Shown here: piece by piece, positions 36,217 through 47,937 of the stretch
Position numbering within the stretch: position 1 is the first letter of the stretch
Layout: the number at the start of each line of letters is the position of its first letter
Source: Saprospiraceae bacterium
GTDB taxonomy: Bacteria; Bacteroidota; Bacteroidia; Chitinophagales; Saprospiraceae
Assembly (NCBI GenBank): GCA_016719855.1
Contig: JADJYH010000005.1
Span: 124,001-188,000 of the forward strand
Direction: 5' to 3'
Length of the DNA: 64,000 nucleotides
Position numbers and translations under genes: made by a program
Notes under the pieces: model-generated
Told to the model about the DNA's origin: nothing
Databases searched by the model: none
What the model saw: the letters and a program-made list of their open reading frames with translations, nothing else

Positions 36217-36919
36217 GAAAGTTTTTGCGAAGACAGATTTCCATCATGATGGTTGTGTTTTTTGGGGTCGAATCCACTTCTTCGGTGAACCTTTTTTTCA
36301 AACCAACACCTATGTTCAGGCGGGGTGTAATTTCAAAACCGTGCCCAATTGGCAATGCATAACCCACCTTCAAACAGGCAATAGGCGTGAATTTGGTAAA
36401 ATATTGCTCCGAATTGGTTTTGGTGGCCACTGTGTCATTGACATAAAAAGTTTTCGGGGGCATGGTGGTGAAATCTATATCCATGTACCAGGAAGTTTCT
36501 TCCCCATCCATGATGGATTTATATGTCCAGGCCAGTTCCATTCCCAAATGTATTTCCATGCGACTGTCTTCCCTTTTTAAGTTGAGCGGAAAAATGCCCA
36601 ATTCAAAAGTTCGGTATTTTGCATGGGCATTCAAGCCAAATCCTGCGCCCAAACCGCCTCCTTCAATGTCTATTCCACCGTTGATTTCCATGTATTTGAA
36701 CGTCAGTCCCATTTGATGATTTGGAAAAAGCGGTTTGCCATAGATCCCGACCCCTGCGCAATAGGCCAGCCCATCCATGTATGCTGAACTGTAATGCCCA
36801 TCATCGTACCCTTTGTCATAAAAATGGTTGATGCCAGCACCGGCAAATATTTCCAGGCGCTGAGCGTGGGAAGGGAATGCAAAACAAGCTATGAAAGCCA
36901 AACAGAATAGAAGCCTCAT
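36173..36919 (-). CDS. Outer-membrane beta-barrel-like protein of unknown function
   Basis: The 248-residue product has a signal peptide (MRLLFCLAFIACFAFPSHAQ) and alternating aromatic/polar strands typical of a small outer-membrane barrel: GVGIYGKPLFPNHQMGLTFKYM, KYRTFELGIFPLNL, and CLKVGYALPIGHGFEITPRLNIGVGLKKRF. A barrel would be expected to end at about LRKNF, but the frame goes on for PTPSPPPGAPAHPR, which is antisense to the marC-like 3' end. The stop may have been lost by mutation or indel. I chose the ATG at 36919 because the signal peptide starts there. Confidence 0.65.
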   Translation of the reverse strand: MRLLFCLAFIACFAFPSHAQRLEIFAGAGINHFYDKGYDDGHYSSAYMDGLAYCAGVGIYGKPLFPNHQMGLTFKYMEINGGIDIEGGGLGAGFGLNAHAKYRTFELGIFPLNLKREDSRMEIHLGMELAWTYKSIMDGEETSWYMDIDFTTMPPKTFYVNDTVATKTNSEQYFTKFTPIACLKVGYALPIGHGFEITPRLNIGVGLKKRFTEEVDSTPKNTTIMMEICLRKNFPTPSPPPGAPAHPR

Positions 36920-37044
36920 GTTTACAGTATTGGTTTTGGGCAAAGCTATCCTACTTTTTACGCACTATTCCAGCGATAATTGTCTGCCACACAGTAATTT
37001 TCCATTTTGTATCACTCATAACTCATCTCTCATAACTAAATTGG

Positions 37045-37404
37045 ATGTACCGGTTCCTCAACATATTCTTCCTCGTCTTCCACCTGCTACTCATCCTATT
37101 CAATCTGACTGGCTGGATTTGGAAACGCACCCGGCGGTTCCACCTGTTCGTCATTTGCCTCACCTTGGCATCGTGGACGGCGCTGGGCATTTTTTACGGC
37201 TTTGGCTATTGCCCTCTCACCGACTGGCACTGGCAGGTGCTAGAAAAAATGGGGAAAACAAACCTGCCCAATTCTTACCTCAAATATTTGCTCGACTTGA
37301 TTACCGGAATGGACTGGAACGCTCAACTGGTGGATAGCTTGGCCGTTGCAGGGCTTGTCCTTGCGCTGTTGGCTTCGCTTTGGGTGAATTTTATCAAGCG
37401 GTGA
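37045..37404 (+). CDS. DUF2784 small membrane protein
   Basis: The 119-residue protein has three hydrophobic helices (about 4-22, 34-52, 96-114) and the DUF2784 signature FGYCPLTDWHWQVLEKMG between the second and third. Its function is unknown, but the family is widespread and always an integral inner-membrane protein. The leader just upstream has ctcataactcat words (37015-37040), a single-arm version of the intergenic word repeats. No partner gene is apparent. Confidence 0.85.
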   Translation: MYRFLNIFFLVFHLLLILFNLTGWIWKRTRRFHLFVICLTLASWTALGIFYGFGYCPLTDWHWQVLEKMGKTNLPNSYLKYLLDLITGMDWNAQLVDSLAVAGLVLALLASLWVNFIKR

Positions 37405-37619
37405 AACGCCAATCTTTTCCTTTAACGGCAGCACGTTCCCGTCGTTTTTCAGGAGCGTCATGGCTTTCCACATTTCACAACAAACCGTTGCAATTGGGAA
37501 CTGAACAGAACCCAATTTGCTCCTCATGGGGGGGCGGTGGCGGCGGTTTCGCCTATAAAAACGATGTTTATCCAGCAGCATAGCTACCGGATAAATATTT
37601 TGTCAAGCATCAACCACCC

Positions 37620-38057
37620 TTATTCCTGTATCGTCTTCAAATAAGCCGTGATATGGTCAATTTTTGCTTGAAGGACTTTTTCATCGGTAATGCCTTCCGA
37701 TTTTTTGAACGTCTCCCACCAAGCGGGCATGTCGGTGGTGCTGTGGCCGGGGACATTTTCGACGCCAGCGATGATTTTGGATATTTCCGCATCGGGGAAT
37801 ACCCCATTGCGCCGCTTGGCAATCTGACGGAGGTTCTTGGGCGGTGTATCCATCATGGCCGCAATCTGGCTTTGGCCGTCGCCCAAGTCACCGTGGCAAG
37901 GCGTGCAATAGGACTTGAACCATTCTTCGCCTTCAGCGATGGCTTCTTTTTTGGATTCGCCGGCACAACCAATGGCAAAAACCACCAGTGCGGACACGAA
38001 TAAAAATGCAGGGAGCCAATTGGCCCATGCAACGCTTCTTTTTTGGCTGCTTTTCAT
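37620..38057 (-). CDS. Monohaem cytochrome c lipoprotein
   Basis: The 145-residue product starts with a hydrophobic segment ending in FAIGCAGES, a lipobox with Cys at about residue 29. The class I cytochrome c part follows: EWFKSYCTPCHGDLGDGQ with the CXXCH haem site, and TTDMPAWWETF, in which the Met probably is the sixth ligand. It is an electron carrier tethered in the periplasm. I chose the ATG at 38057 since the longer frame upstream has no sense. There is no oxidase gene in the window, although a di-haem peroxidase (46274-47619) could accept its electrons. Confidence 0.88.
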   Translation of the reverse strand: MKSSQKRSVAWANWLPAFLFVSALVVFAIGCAGESKKEAIAEGEEWFKSYCTPCHGDLGDGQSQIAAMMDTPPKNLRQIAKRRNGVFPDAEISKIIAGVENVPGHSTTDMPAWWETFKKSEGITDEKVLQAKIDHITAYLKTIQE

Positions 38058-38231
38058 TTGCTGATGTTTTTTTAAATGAAATGATAAGGTGTATTTATTG
38101 GCAAAAAATTGCCATTTATTGATGCAAGTGTACCGACAATGCAGGATTGGCAAGGTGATTTTTGTCATCGGTTCCACTTTATTTTGGCAATGATTTCATC
38201 ATCTGGGGGAGGCAGATGAAGTCGTTTGCCA

Positions 38232-39407
38232 TCAAAGCTCGCCAATGGGCAACCTACCTGCCACGATGGCGATGATTTGGGCAGGTTCAAACGGCGGCGT
38301 CAGCAAATCCTGCGATTCCTGAAAACATCGGAACAGGTCGGCAATAAAATGAAGCCGGTCGGGCAGGTCTGCCCAGTCAATGGCTCCCGTCTCGTGCAAG
38401 TCGTTCGGAGTTGGGTCAATCTGCTTCAGCAAAACAACCAATTCAGCAATGGTCAGCTGTTGCAAGGCAACCGGAAACCTTGCCTTCAAATCCTGGCCCA
38501 GTCGCAGCCGTAGTCCTTTCGGAAAGCCAAGTTCCATCAAGTGTTTGGTCAAAAACAATCGCAAGTGGTGGCGGGCCATTCCCGCAAAACGCTGGATGGC
38601 CTCGTCCAAAGGCGTTGGCCGGTTGCTGAGGGCCGTGAAAAGGGGGCCAATATATTTTACCCAGGGGTTGTAAGGGAAAAGCACATCCAGCAGCTTTGAC
38701 TTGAAAACTTTCGGGTCTTCGACCGACGCTTCGAGCGCTTCGGCGATTTCGGGTTGCAGGCGGGTTTGCTCATGGAACCCGATTTCGAGGTTGGCGAGCA
38801 AGATGAGTTCGGCTTTCGCCTTTTCATCCGCCTCAAAAATTGCCTGGTAATAGTGGACAAATGCTTTCCGCAAGTACAGTTGGCCATTCGGTGGGTCGCC
38901 GGGTTTCAGAGCTTCGCAAAATCGGGCGATGTTGGCGGCATCGTACTCGCTGTCCTCCAGGCAGCAAGCCATGAAACGGGCAAACTCCCTGGCAATCTCC
39001 GCAAAAACCTTTTGGTTGCCACGTGCAACGGCTGCGCTTGCCCTTGCCATGGCAGCCTTGGGGTTCAGCGTGTCCCAGACCAGTTGCGTGATGCGGGCTT
39101 TGTTCAACTTGGCTCCTTTTAATATCGCAGCGTCAATGAGGTTGGAAAGCGCTTGGCCCAGCTCGGGCGAAGCCCGGAGGGATTGCCCCAACCCGTTGGC
39201 GAGGTCTTCTTGCCGAATGGATTGCCCAGCCTGTTTGGAGGCCCAGGTAGCGAAGGTACACCAGGTGGCATACGGGCCGATTCGTTGCGAAATCGCCCCC
39301 GATATTTCATGGTAGCTTTGGGTAATCAGCAAGTTGCGCATGACCGGGTCGTTCATGCCCGCAATGCCGTCAACCCCGGAAATGGATGTGAGATTTTCCA
39401 TTGACAT
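38232..39407 (-). CDS. Conserved protein of unknown function (391 aa)
   Basis: I do not recognise the family. The protein is soluble, helical and rich in Ala and Leu, with no signal peptide or membrane segment. Conspicuous stretches are MRNLLITQSYHEIS, GPYATWCTFATWASKQAGQSIR and LFPYNPWVKYIGPLFTALSNRPTPLDEAI, plus MARHHLRLFLTKHLMELGFP. The Trp/Cys/His-rich N-terminal part looks like a conserved pocket. The codon pattern is that of the neighbourhood. It has a well-formed promoter that takes its -33 element from a REP-like element. It lies alone on the minus strand between a cytochrome c and a peptidase. Confidence 0.7.
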   Translation of the reverse strand: MSMENLTSISGVDGIAGMNDPVMRNLLITQSYHEISGAISQRIGPYATWCTFATWASKQAGQSIRQEDLANGLGQSLRASPELGQALSNLIDAAILKGAKLNKARITQLVWDTLNPKAAMARASAAVARGNQKVFAEIAREFARFMACCLEDSEYDAANIARFCEALKPGDPPNGQLYLRKAFVHYYQAIFEADEKAKAELILLANLEIGFHEQTRLQPEIAEALEASVEDPKVFKSKLLDVLFPYNPWVKYIGPLFTALSNRPTPLDEAIQRFAGMARHHLRLFLTKHLMELGFPKGLRLRLGQDLKARFPVALQQLTIAELVVLLKQIDPTPNDLHETGAIDWADLPDRLHFIADLFRCFQESQDLLTPPFEPAQIIAIVAGRLPIGEL

Positions 39408-39450
39408 TAATTGCTGCGCAAGTAGGTTGAAGTTCTAGCTTTTAGAATAG

Positions 39451-39482
39451 CAAAGCTAACGTGAGTTATGGCAATTGGCAAA
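39451..39482 (-). promoter_or_regulatory. Promoter overlapping REP-like element 2
   Basis: On the minus strand TTTG (39482-39479), a 20-base spacer and TAGCTTTG (39458-39451) match the Bacteroidota promoter consensus. The -33 box and most of the spacer belong to the end of the palindromic element at 39459-39639. The predicted leader to the ATG at 39407 is about 38 bases. Confidence 0.6.
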
Positions 39483-39639
39483 CGCTCCATCGGAGCGACA
39501 TCTTTGTAGAACCCGCATTTACACACCCTTGTTTGAGATAGCGTTCCGATGGAACGCCAACAAATACGTTTTCGCCATTTCTACAAAGATAAAAGTCCTA
39601 CGGACTTGATTATCAAGCACTTATTGCCATAACTCACGT
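39459..39639. mobile_element. REP/MITE-like palindromic element 2
   Basis: The ends are a 16-bp perfect inverted repeat acgtgagttatggcaa (39459-39474) / ttgccataactcacgt (39624-39639). Inside are cgctccatcggagcg (39483-39497), gcgttccgatggaacgc (39541-39557) and aagtcctacggactt (39593-39607). atctttgtagaa (39500-39511) is inverted as ttctacaaagat (39579-39590). The same plan and the same atctttgtaga motif occur in element 1 at 16590-16777, with different terminal repeats. Confidence 0.7.
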
Positions 39640-39700
39640 AAAGCTAATAACCTTGGCTGGCATTTTTTGCAATGTTGCATGGACAAGCTTGCCAGAAACT

Positions 39701-39738
39701 GAAAATGGAGAATGCCGTTTCCGACACCCTCCATTTTC
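39701..39738. repeat. Short inverted repeat downstream of the S9 peptidase
   Basis: gaaaatggag (39701-39710) pairs with ctccattttc (39729-39738). Further tccattttc and attctccatt words follow up to the peptidase stop codon at 39762. Confidence 0.5.
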
Positions 39739-39761
39739 CCTTTTCCATTTTCAATTCTCCA

Positions 39762-41674
<1,913 letters not shown>

Positions 41675-41729
41675 GTGATTGCTTTTTTTGGTGATGAAAA
41701 ATGGTTGGTGGCGCAAATATTTTGCGGGT

Positions 41730-41737
41730 CAAATATA
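41730..41737 (-). promoter_or_regulatory. TAnnTTTG box before the S9 peptidase gene
   Basis: On the minus strand TATATTTG (41737-41730) lies 56 bases before the ATG at 41674. The -33 region has TTG copies only at unsuitable distances. Confidence 0.35.
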
Positions 41738-41848
41738 GACAACGGCAATTCAGAAGGGTTGAAAGATTGGACGTGGGGCTGGCCGGGCTGGTTGAACGGT
41801 GCTCGGATGCCGATGAAACTTGGAATCCGGCTTGCTTGCAGGGATATG

Positions 41849-42386
41849 TCATCCATCCTGGAGGCGGGAATAAATATCAAGGCTGATGAACCTGCCGTTT
41901 TTCACTTCGCAATCCCGCATCGTGCCTTCGTGAACGAAGTCAAGCTTAGCCATCGCCCGCTTGCAGTTCCCATTTTCCGATTCGACAAAACCCTCGATGC
42001 GGTGAAGCCCCAGTTCCTTGATGCCATGCTGGCAAATCAGCGGCATGGCTTCCTGCATGATGCCTTTTCCCCAAAATTCGGGCATCAGCCAAAGTCCTAT
42101 CTCGGCCCTTCGGTGCTCCTTCGATAAGCTGTTCAGTCCACCCGCCCCGTAAAACACTTGGTTGTCAGGGGAGCAAATGGCCCACCAAACGCCTGTTCCG
42201 TTTTTCCTCCAAGTCGGCGAAGAATGCCATCTGCGCCTTCGTTCGCTTCAAGCTGTCGTAGCTGACGCCGTAGTAAGGAATGATGTCAGGGGTGGGAAAG
42301 GCCCTTGAAGACGTTTTCGAGGTCGTCAGGCTGGAATTGCCGGAGTAGGAGGCGGTGAGTGGTGAGGTGGGGAAGGGTGTGGGCAT
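41849..42386 (-). pseudogene. GNAT N-acetyltransferase, several frameshifts
   Basis: The gene reads sensibly only if frames are joined. They are MPTPFP, then TTHRLLLRQFQPDDLENVF and GLSHP in the next frame, then DIIPYYGVSYDSLKRTKAQM back in the first, and then GTGVWWAICSPDNQVFYGAG in the third, continuing to GLWLMPEFWGKGIMQEAMPL and KRAMAKLDFVHEG. This is a RimJ/RimL-type acetyltransferase of about 178 residues with the CoA-binding WGKG site intact. At least three indels are needed. It lies next to the AT-rich island. Confidence 0.75.
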
Positions 42387-42457
42387 GTGTGGGTGGGTGG
42401 TGTTGAAGATAGAAGATTTCTGGCAATTAATGAATAGGTGATGTAAAAAGGGCTGCT

Positions 42458-42919
42458 TTATTTAATGGTCTTTGAAATGCAATAATTGGCAAAAATATCT
42501 CTTGCTTCAAAAGTTAAATCAATGTCATAAATTAATAGCCAACCCTTAATGATTACTTTCAACAACTCATTGTTGCTAATATTTAAAGGTTGGAACGAAT
42601 CAAGGAGTTTTTTTCCAATCATTATATTCCAGGAAGCTCTCTGTTGTTTTGATAGTTTTCGAATTTTCATCAGGCTCATCGCTAATACCAATTGTTGGAT
42701 TTTTAACAAATTCGACATCAATACCACCTATTGTATTAATTTTTTTTTTCTTGCAATGTCATATCCTGTGCGGTTATCGCAAATTAAAGATGAATATGCC
42801 AACCATACACTTGTGTGTAATACAACGTAATCAGGTTGCGAAACTTCCTCAACAATTGCTATCAATTTATCATTATAATACTCTTGGTATTCCTTATTTG
42901 AAAAAGCAAAGGTCAGCAT
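42458..42919 (-). pseudogene. AT-rich hypothetical gene, two poly-A frameshifts
   Basis: The frame starts MLTFAFSNKEYQEYYNDKLI and goes to DNRTGYDIARKKK, breaks in a run of ten A (about 42741-42750), continues NTIGGIDVEFVKNPTIGIS and FLEYNDWKK, breaks in seven A (42608-42614), then ends LLDSFQPLNISNNELL and FANYCISKTIK. The joined product is about 155 residues. No family is recognised. Codon use (Asn, Ile, Lys, Tyr, AT endings) is unlike the flanking genes, indicating foreign origin. Confidence 0.45.
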
Positions 42920-42947
42920 AGTTAAAAGTAATGGAAATTCAGGATCA

Positions 42948-43547
42948 TTAAATCGTCGTGATCTCTTGATAATCCAAAATTAGGTCCTCATAAACTACTT
43001 TGTAGCTTTTTTCATATCTCACTAAGTCGCCAAATGCTTTTCCTTCGTCTAATTTATTGAATAATATGTTGATGATATAATGAATAATGTAGGAGTAGTG
43101 GTCTATGGTATAATCGTTGTGGTGGAACTTAGTGTAATCTGAAGTTATAAATGAATTTTGTAAGTAACCCAAATAGAAATCAATTAGTTTTTGATTATCA
43201 TCAATATGAACTATTAGCTTTTCGATTTGTGGTAAGAAATTAACTTTTTCAACGTTATGAAACCCTTTTTTAATAAATTTATTTAGAAATTTAATTACAT
43301 CAATTTCAATTACTTCAAAATTTAGCATTAAAAATAATAATTCTTCCAAGTCGATATAAGTATCAATCTTTGAATGTTGTTCTATGACATCAAAAATAAA
43401 TCCTAGTATATTTTCTGAATCATTGAAAAGATACGTTCTGTAATTTGCTTTATCATAATTATTAGATAAAGTGTTAAAATTTCTTGTGTTTTGCTTTTTG
43501 TCAACAAAGACATGAAAAAAAACAAAGGTTTTTTGATAATCATTTGT
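42948..43547 (-). pseudogene. AT-rich hypothetical gene without a good start
   Basis: The frame is open from about 43547 to the TAA near 42948 and reads DYQKTFVFFHVFVDKKQNTR, LFNDSENILGFIFDVIEQ, DLEELLFLMLNFEVIEID and VRYEKSYKVVYEDLILDY. A TGA ends it upstream, and the only available starts are TTG codons (for example 43349), so the 5' end is probably damaged. It is soluble, helical and acidic. I cannot name it. The local G+C is visibly very low. Confidence 0.4.
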
Positions 43548-43654
43548 TTTTCACCGAAAATTTTTCAACGCATTGTCTAGGGGCAGATTTAGTAGGTTTT
43601 ACTTTCAACTTCAAAAATAAATAATGGGTATTTAGCATGCTCCCTTCTCAAGTA

Positions 43655-43948
43655 ATATCAATTACTGGTGTATTTTATCACTATCAAACATTTTATCTTC
43701 CTCTTGTATGAAATAGCGAAGTATCTTGCCTAAATGCGGAAATGAATTCAATAGTCTTTAACCCATTTTTTAGAATGTAATCCCATTTTATTTATTGGTT
43801 TGATTGCATCAAGTATTAATATTCTAGCATTATGTATTCCATTTCCCGGATTGTCGTCAGTTAACTTCACAATCCACCCCGCAAGCTTTTCCCAAGCAAA
43901 CATAAAGATAATCGCCAGCTTTTTCTCAAAGAAATCAGCTAACCCCAT
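43655..43948 (-). pseudogene. AT-rich hypothetical gene fragment next to the glycosidase
   Basis: From an ATG at 43948 the frame reads MGLADFFEKKLAIIFMFAWE, KLTDDNPGNGIHNARILILD and GLHSKKWVKDY, then stops at 43748. Another frame continues in sense with LLNSFPHLGKILRYFIQEED up to about 43655. It could be the 5' end of a gene whose remainder lies further left in this island. The start overlaps the divergent glycosidase leader. No family is known to me. Confidence 0.4.
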
Positions 43949-43989
43949 TCTCCGTTTCCCGACCTTCGCCCACAAACCAACAAACGTCC

Positions 43990-46205
43990 ATGAAAAACTC
44001 ATACCAGTCCTGCTTGCCCTCGCCCCCCTTTTGCGCTTGCGCAAAGCCCCACTGCTCGAAAAAGCCGCCCTACTCCCCGACTACCAGTTCTTCACCCCCA
44101 CAGAAAGGACAAGGACTGGCTTATCCATCCTGTCAGACACCCACCACCGTGCTGCGGGACGGCGAAAAAGCATCGTCCTCACCAACGGCCTGCTCCTCCG
44201 CCGCTGGCGCATCGCACCCGACTTGGCCACCACCCACCTCACGCTTTTGACCAACAACGACAACTACGTGCGGGGCGTGAAGCCCGAAGCCCAGCTCGTG
44301 CTCGATGGCGACACGGTGAACATCGGCGGCCTGCTCGGCCAGCCGGAGTACGGCTACCTGCTGCCCGAATGGCTTGACACGCTGCGAGCGGACAGCACGG
44401 CTTTCCACTGCGTGGACTTCGAGGTGGGTGAAATCAAGCCCCTGCTCGATTGGAAACAAAACCGCTGGTCGGGCGAAACGAACTACCCGCCACAGGGCAA
44501 GCGGCTCTCGTTTTTTTACCAACATGAAGACGAAAAATGGCAGGGCGTGACGGTGGCCGTGCATTACGAGATGTACGACGGCATCCCGCTCCTCTGCAAA
44601 TGGGTTTCGGTGAAAACGGAGTCCCGCCCAGACCTGACAATCAACCGTTTCACCTCGGAAATACTGGCCGTGCGGGAGGAGGAAAGCAGCGTGGACCACG
44701 GCCCCGGCCTCATGACCCCGAACCTGCTCGTGCAGACCGACTACGCCTTCCACGACATGAGCAGCCGCTTCTCCAACCAGTGCGTGCGCTGGCTGCCCGA
44801 CCCCGACTACAGCTCGCAAGTGAACTACCAGCGCCTGACGCCGAACCTGCTCACGGTCGGCCCGCCGCTCGGCCCCGGCGTCACGCTTTCGGCTGGTGAC
44901 GAGTGGGAGAGCTTTCGCACCTGGGAATTGCCCTTCGACAGCCACGACTGGGAGCGGAAGGGCCTCGCCGAACGCCGCATGTACCGCACCATCGCCCCAT
45001 GGGCGACCGAAAATCCCATCTTCATGCACCTGACCAGCACCGAGCCGGAGGTGGTCAAATCGGCCATTGACCAGTGCGCCGAGGTGGGCTTCGAGATGGT
45101 CATCCTCAGCTTCGGCAGTGGCCTGAGCATGGAGAATGTAAGCGATACCAACATCCTGAAATTCAAGGAGTTGGTGAATTATGCGCACTCGAAAAACATC
45201 CAACTTGGCGGCTATTCGCTCTTCTCCAGCCGCCGCATTGACGACGAAAACGACGTGATAAATCCCGCCACGGGGCAAACAGGCGGAGCCATTTTCGGCA
45301 ATGCGCCTTGCCTCGGCAGCCAGTGGGGCATCCGGTATTTGGCCAATTTGCGCAAGTTCATCCGGGAAACTGGTTTCGATATTTTGGAGCACGACGGGCC
45401 GTACCCCGGCGATGTTTGCGCCAGCACCAGCCACCCCGGCCACACGGGTCTGGACGATTCGCAGTGGGAGCAATGGGACTTGACGGTGGAGTTTTACCGA
45501 TGGCTGCGGGAGACGGGCGTTTACCTCAACGCCCCCGATTGGTACTTCCTCAACGGCTCGAACAAGACGGGCATCGGCTACCGGGAGGTGAACTGGTCAT
45601 TGCCCCGTGACCGCCAAATCATGCTCGGCAGGCAGAACATTTACGACGGCACCTGGACGAAAACGCCCTCGATGGGCTGGACCTTCACGCCCCTCACCGA
45701 GTACCACGGCGGCGGCGCAGCGGCCACTTTGGAGCCGCTCGATTCGCATCGGATGGAGTACCGCCAGCACCTCTGGCAGAACTTCGGGAGCGGGGTGCAA
45801 AGCTGCTACCGTGGCCCCCGCCTCTTCGACACGGAGGAGACCAAACGGACGGTGAAGGACGCCGTGGATTGGTACAAAAAGTACCGCCAAATCCTCAACA
45901 GCGACATCGTCCACTTACGCAGACCCGACGGGCAGGACTGGGACGGCATCTTGCATGTTAATCCGAATCTACAAGAAAAAGGCTTTGCGATGATTTACAA
46001 CCCGCTGAAGACCAATATTTTACGAAAAATAAAACTGCCGCTCTACTACGCGGGGTTGACGGATTTGGCGCAGGTGAGGATTGGCAGTAGCAGTGGTGAC
46101 TCCTCTGAAAGCGAGCCAAAGCCCTACCAACTGGACCGCTTTTTTGAGATTGAGGTGGAGGTGGAGATTCCGGCAGGGGGGTATGTTTGGGTGGTGGTGG
46201 AGTGA
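43990..46205 (+). CDS. Alpha-galactosidase-like glycoside hydrolase
   Basis: The product is about 740 residues. The N-terminal half is a beta-sandwich domain (LTNGLLLRRWRIAP, NYVRGVKPEAQLVLDG, DFEVGEIKPLLDWKQ). The second half is a TIM barrel with VGFEMVILSFGSG, IQLGGYSLFSSRR and FDILEHDGPYPGDVC, where the Asp after LEH is in the nucleophile position, plus LNAPDWYFLNGSNKTG and the GYREVNWSLP segment. It resembles a Bacteroidota/Planctomycetes alpha-galactosidase group related to GH36/GH27. The likely start is the ATG at 43990, but the tract there needs one more A to give MKKLIPVLLALAP in the main frame. No transporter or Sus pair is next to it. Confidence 0.75.
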
Positions 46206-46215
46206 GGTGTTTGAT

Positions 46216-46255
46216 AAAAAAAATCCCGACTGCACACACAGCCGGGATTTTTTTT
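46216..46255. terminator. Bidirectional intrinsic terminator
   Basis: The stem aaatcccg/cgggattt around a CA-rich loop is flanked by eight A on the left and eight T on the right. It serves the glycosidase (+) and, in reverse, the peroxidase gene (-). Confidence 0.88.
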
Positions 46256-46273
46256 GGGCAATTCGAATCCCCT

Positions 46274-47619
46274 TCACTCGCACCCCATGTCCCTGCGAGA
46301 CTGCGGGTCGTTGTTCGGAAAGCAGTTGCCCGACATGGTGGCCGATGGTGCGTACCTGGTGATATTGGCATCGTAGAGGCCGTTTTCAAGGAACTCCACG
46401 AGGTCGTCAACCTCATCCGTTGACAGCCCGAGTGGGTGGAATTTGCTGGAAATCTGACTGGTTGGGACGGTAGTGTTCTCTGGTATGCCAGCGTTGAAAT
46501 ACTCGACCACTTGGCGCAGCGAGGTCTTGCTGGCACCGTGGAAGTAGAAGCCAAAATGCTTCAGGTTGTAAAGTTGCGGCACTTTGTACTTGAACATGTC
46601 CTCATCCCGCTTGGTGAAGCCGCCACGCCCGAAGTTGCGCAGGTCGTTGGCATCGGTACGGAACACATCGTAGGGGCCTTGGAACAGGTTGTTCACTCCC
46701 ACGGCCTCGTAGCGCATCGAGTTTAAGGAGGGGCTGTTGTGGCAATTTTTGCAGCCAGCTTTATCAAAAAACAATACGGCACCTCGCTTCTGTTGCTCGG
46801 TCATGGCCTGGTTGTCACCTTTCAGCCAGCGTTGGAATGGGGCTTGGTTGGTCAGTATGGTTCGGAAATAGGCTGCCATGGCGAAAGCGCCTGTTTTTAA
46901 CGTATAACGCTCGCTTTCCGGGATGTCCGGGAAGGCTTCGTCGAACATGGGCGTATAACCCAAAGAGTCGGTCACGTCCTTGTTGATGACTTGGCGATGT
47001 ACCACCAGGGCACGTTGGTTGTTCGCCTCCAAGCCTTCAAAACCTTGGTGATTTAGGGCGATGAGCGTGTCCTGGTTCCAAACCGACTCAGTACCCACAT
47101 TGGTGCCAAAAGAGCCGAAAGTGCCAGCCCAGAGGGCATTGGTCACGAAGGTCAGGTTGATGGTCGGAAGTGGGCGAGCGCCCTGTGCATCTACTTCCGA
47201 GCCGCCGTATTCAGGGTTTTTTACCCTAGCCTCGCCGTGGTCGCCGAAGCCAACAGCCCCATCAGCGATGCCTTGAAAGCGGCCCGCCGTGAACGACATT
47301 GAAGGTACGTGGCAGCTACTGCAAGAGTAAGCGCTTTTTGAAACTGGGTACGTAGGCAAAAGGGCAAGGCCCGTTTCAAAAAAGAGCATCTTACCAAGTT
47401 CCACCTTGGCCTTGGTCACCGGATTCTTGACGTCTTGATTGGGAAGGTTGGCGTAGTCATCGCTCTCCGGCATGATGTAGTTGTCCTTGGAGCCGGAAGG
47501 GGAAGCAAACTCGAGTGCTTCCGAAAGTTTTAAGTCGAGGTTGGTGGATACCTTGTCTTTTTTGCAGGAAAACAAAAAGCAATAGCCACAACCATTGATA
47601 GAAGTACAATTTTTTTCAT
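46274..47619 (-). pseudogene. Di-haem cytochrome c peroxidase (MauG/CcpA family), one frameshift near the start
   Basis: The 433 readable residues contain two haem sites, AYSCSSCHVPSMSF and GCKNCHNSPSL, and family motifs LGKMLFFETGLALLP, PLPTINLTFVTNALWAGTFG and FKVPQLYNL-like FKYKVPQLYNLKHFG. It reduces H2O2 in the periplasm with electrons from a cytochrome c. In the main frame there is only a TTG start. The ATG at 47619 gives a signal peptide MKKIVLLSMVVAIAF, which joins LFSCKKDKV (a lipobox) when one T is added to the five-T run near 47578. It is probably functional in the real genome. Confidence 0.85.
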
Positions 47620-47817
47620 GAGATTATAATTCAAAAACAAAAAAATAGAAAGCCTAGCAACTTGAATATTTGGGAGATTAGCACAGAAGGCTACATTGGG
47701 TTAGCGCTAAAAAGCAGGGCAAAAGTAGGCTTCTATCTTGATTTTTGCAAATGACATTTATCACTTTCCGTCATTCTAAGCAATCTCTAATCGAAAACTG
47801 AACAGCCACGCCCCTTT

Positions 47818-47937
47818 TCACATGCGGTCGGGCATCTCGATTCCGAGCAGTGCCATGCCCGTTTTCAGCACATTGGCCAGGGCTGTGCAAAGTTGTAAGT
47901 GGAAGGCTTTGGCCTCCTTCTCGGTAATCTCAATTAA
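47818..47937 (-). pseudogene. Remnant of a second argS 3' end
   Basis: The frame reads ITEKEAKAFHLQLCTALANV, then LKTGMALLGIEMPDRM and a TGA. This matches the last residues of the ArgS in this window (EEAKAFRLQLCAAVANV, LKTGMGLLGIEMPERM) at about 80 percent. It lies between the NifJ-like gene and the peroxidase, has no start and overlaps the upstream stop by a few bases. It is the trace of a duplication. Confidence 0.88.

Noticed and set aside
44133..45473. A 446-codon minus-strand frame opposite the glycosidase.
   Set aside because: It is an antisense shadow caused by codon bias; the plus strand encodes a coherent enzyme.
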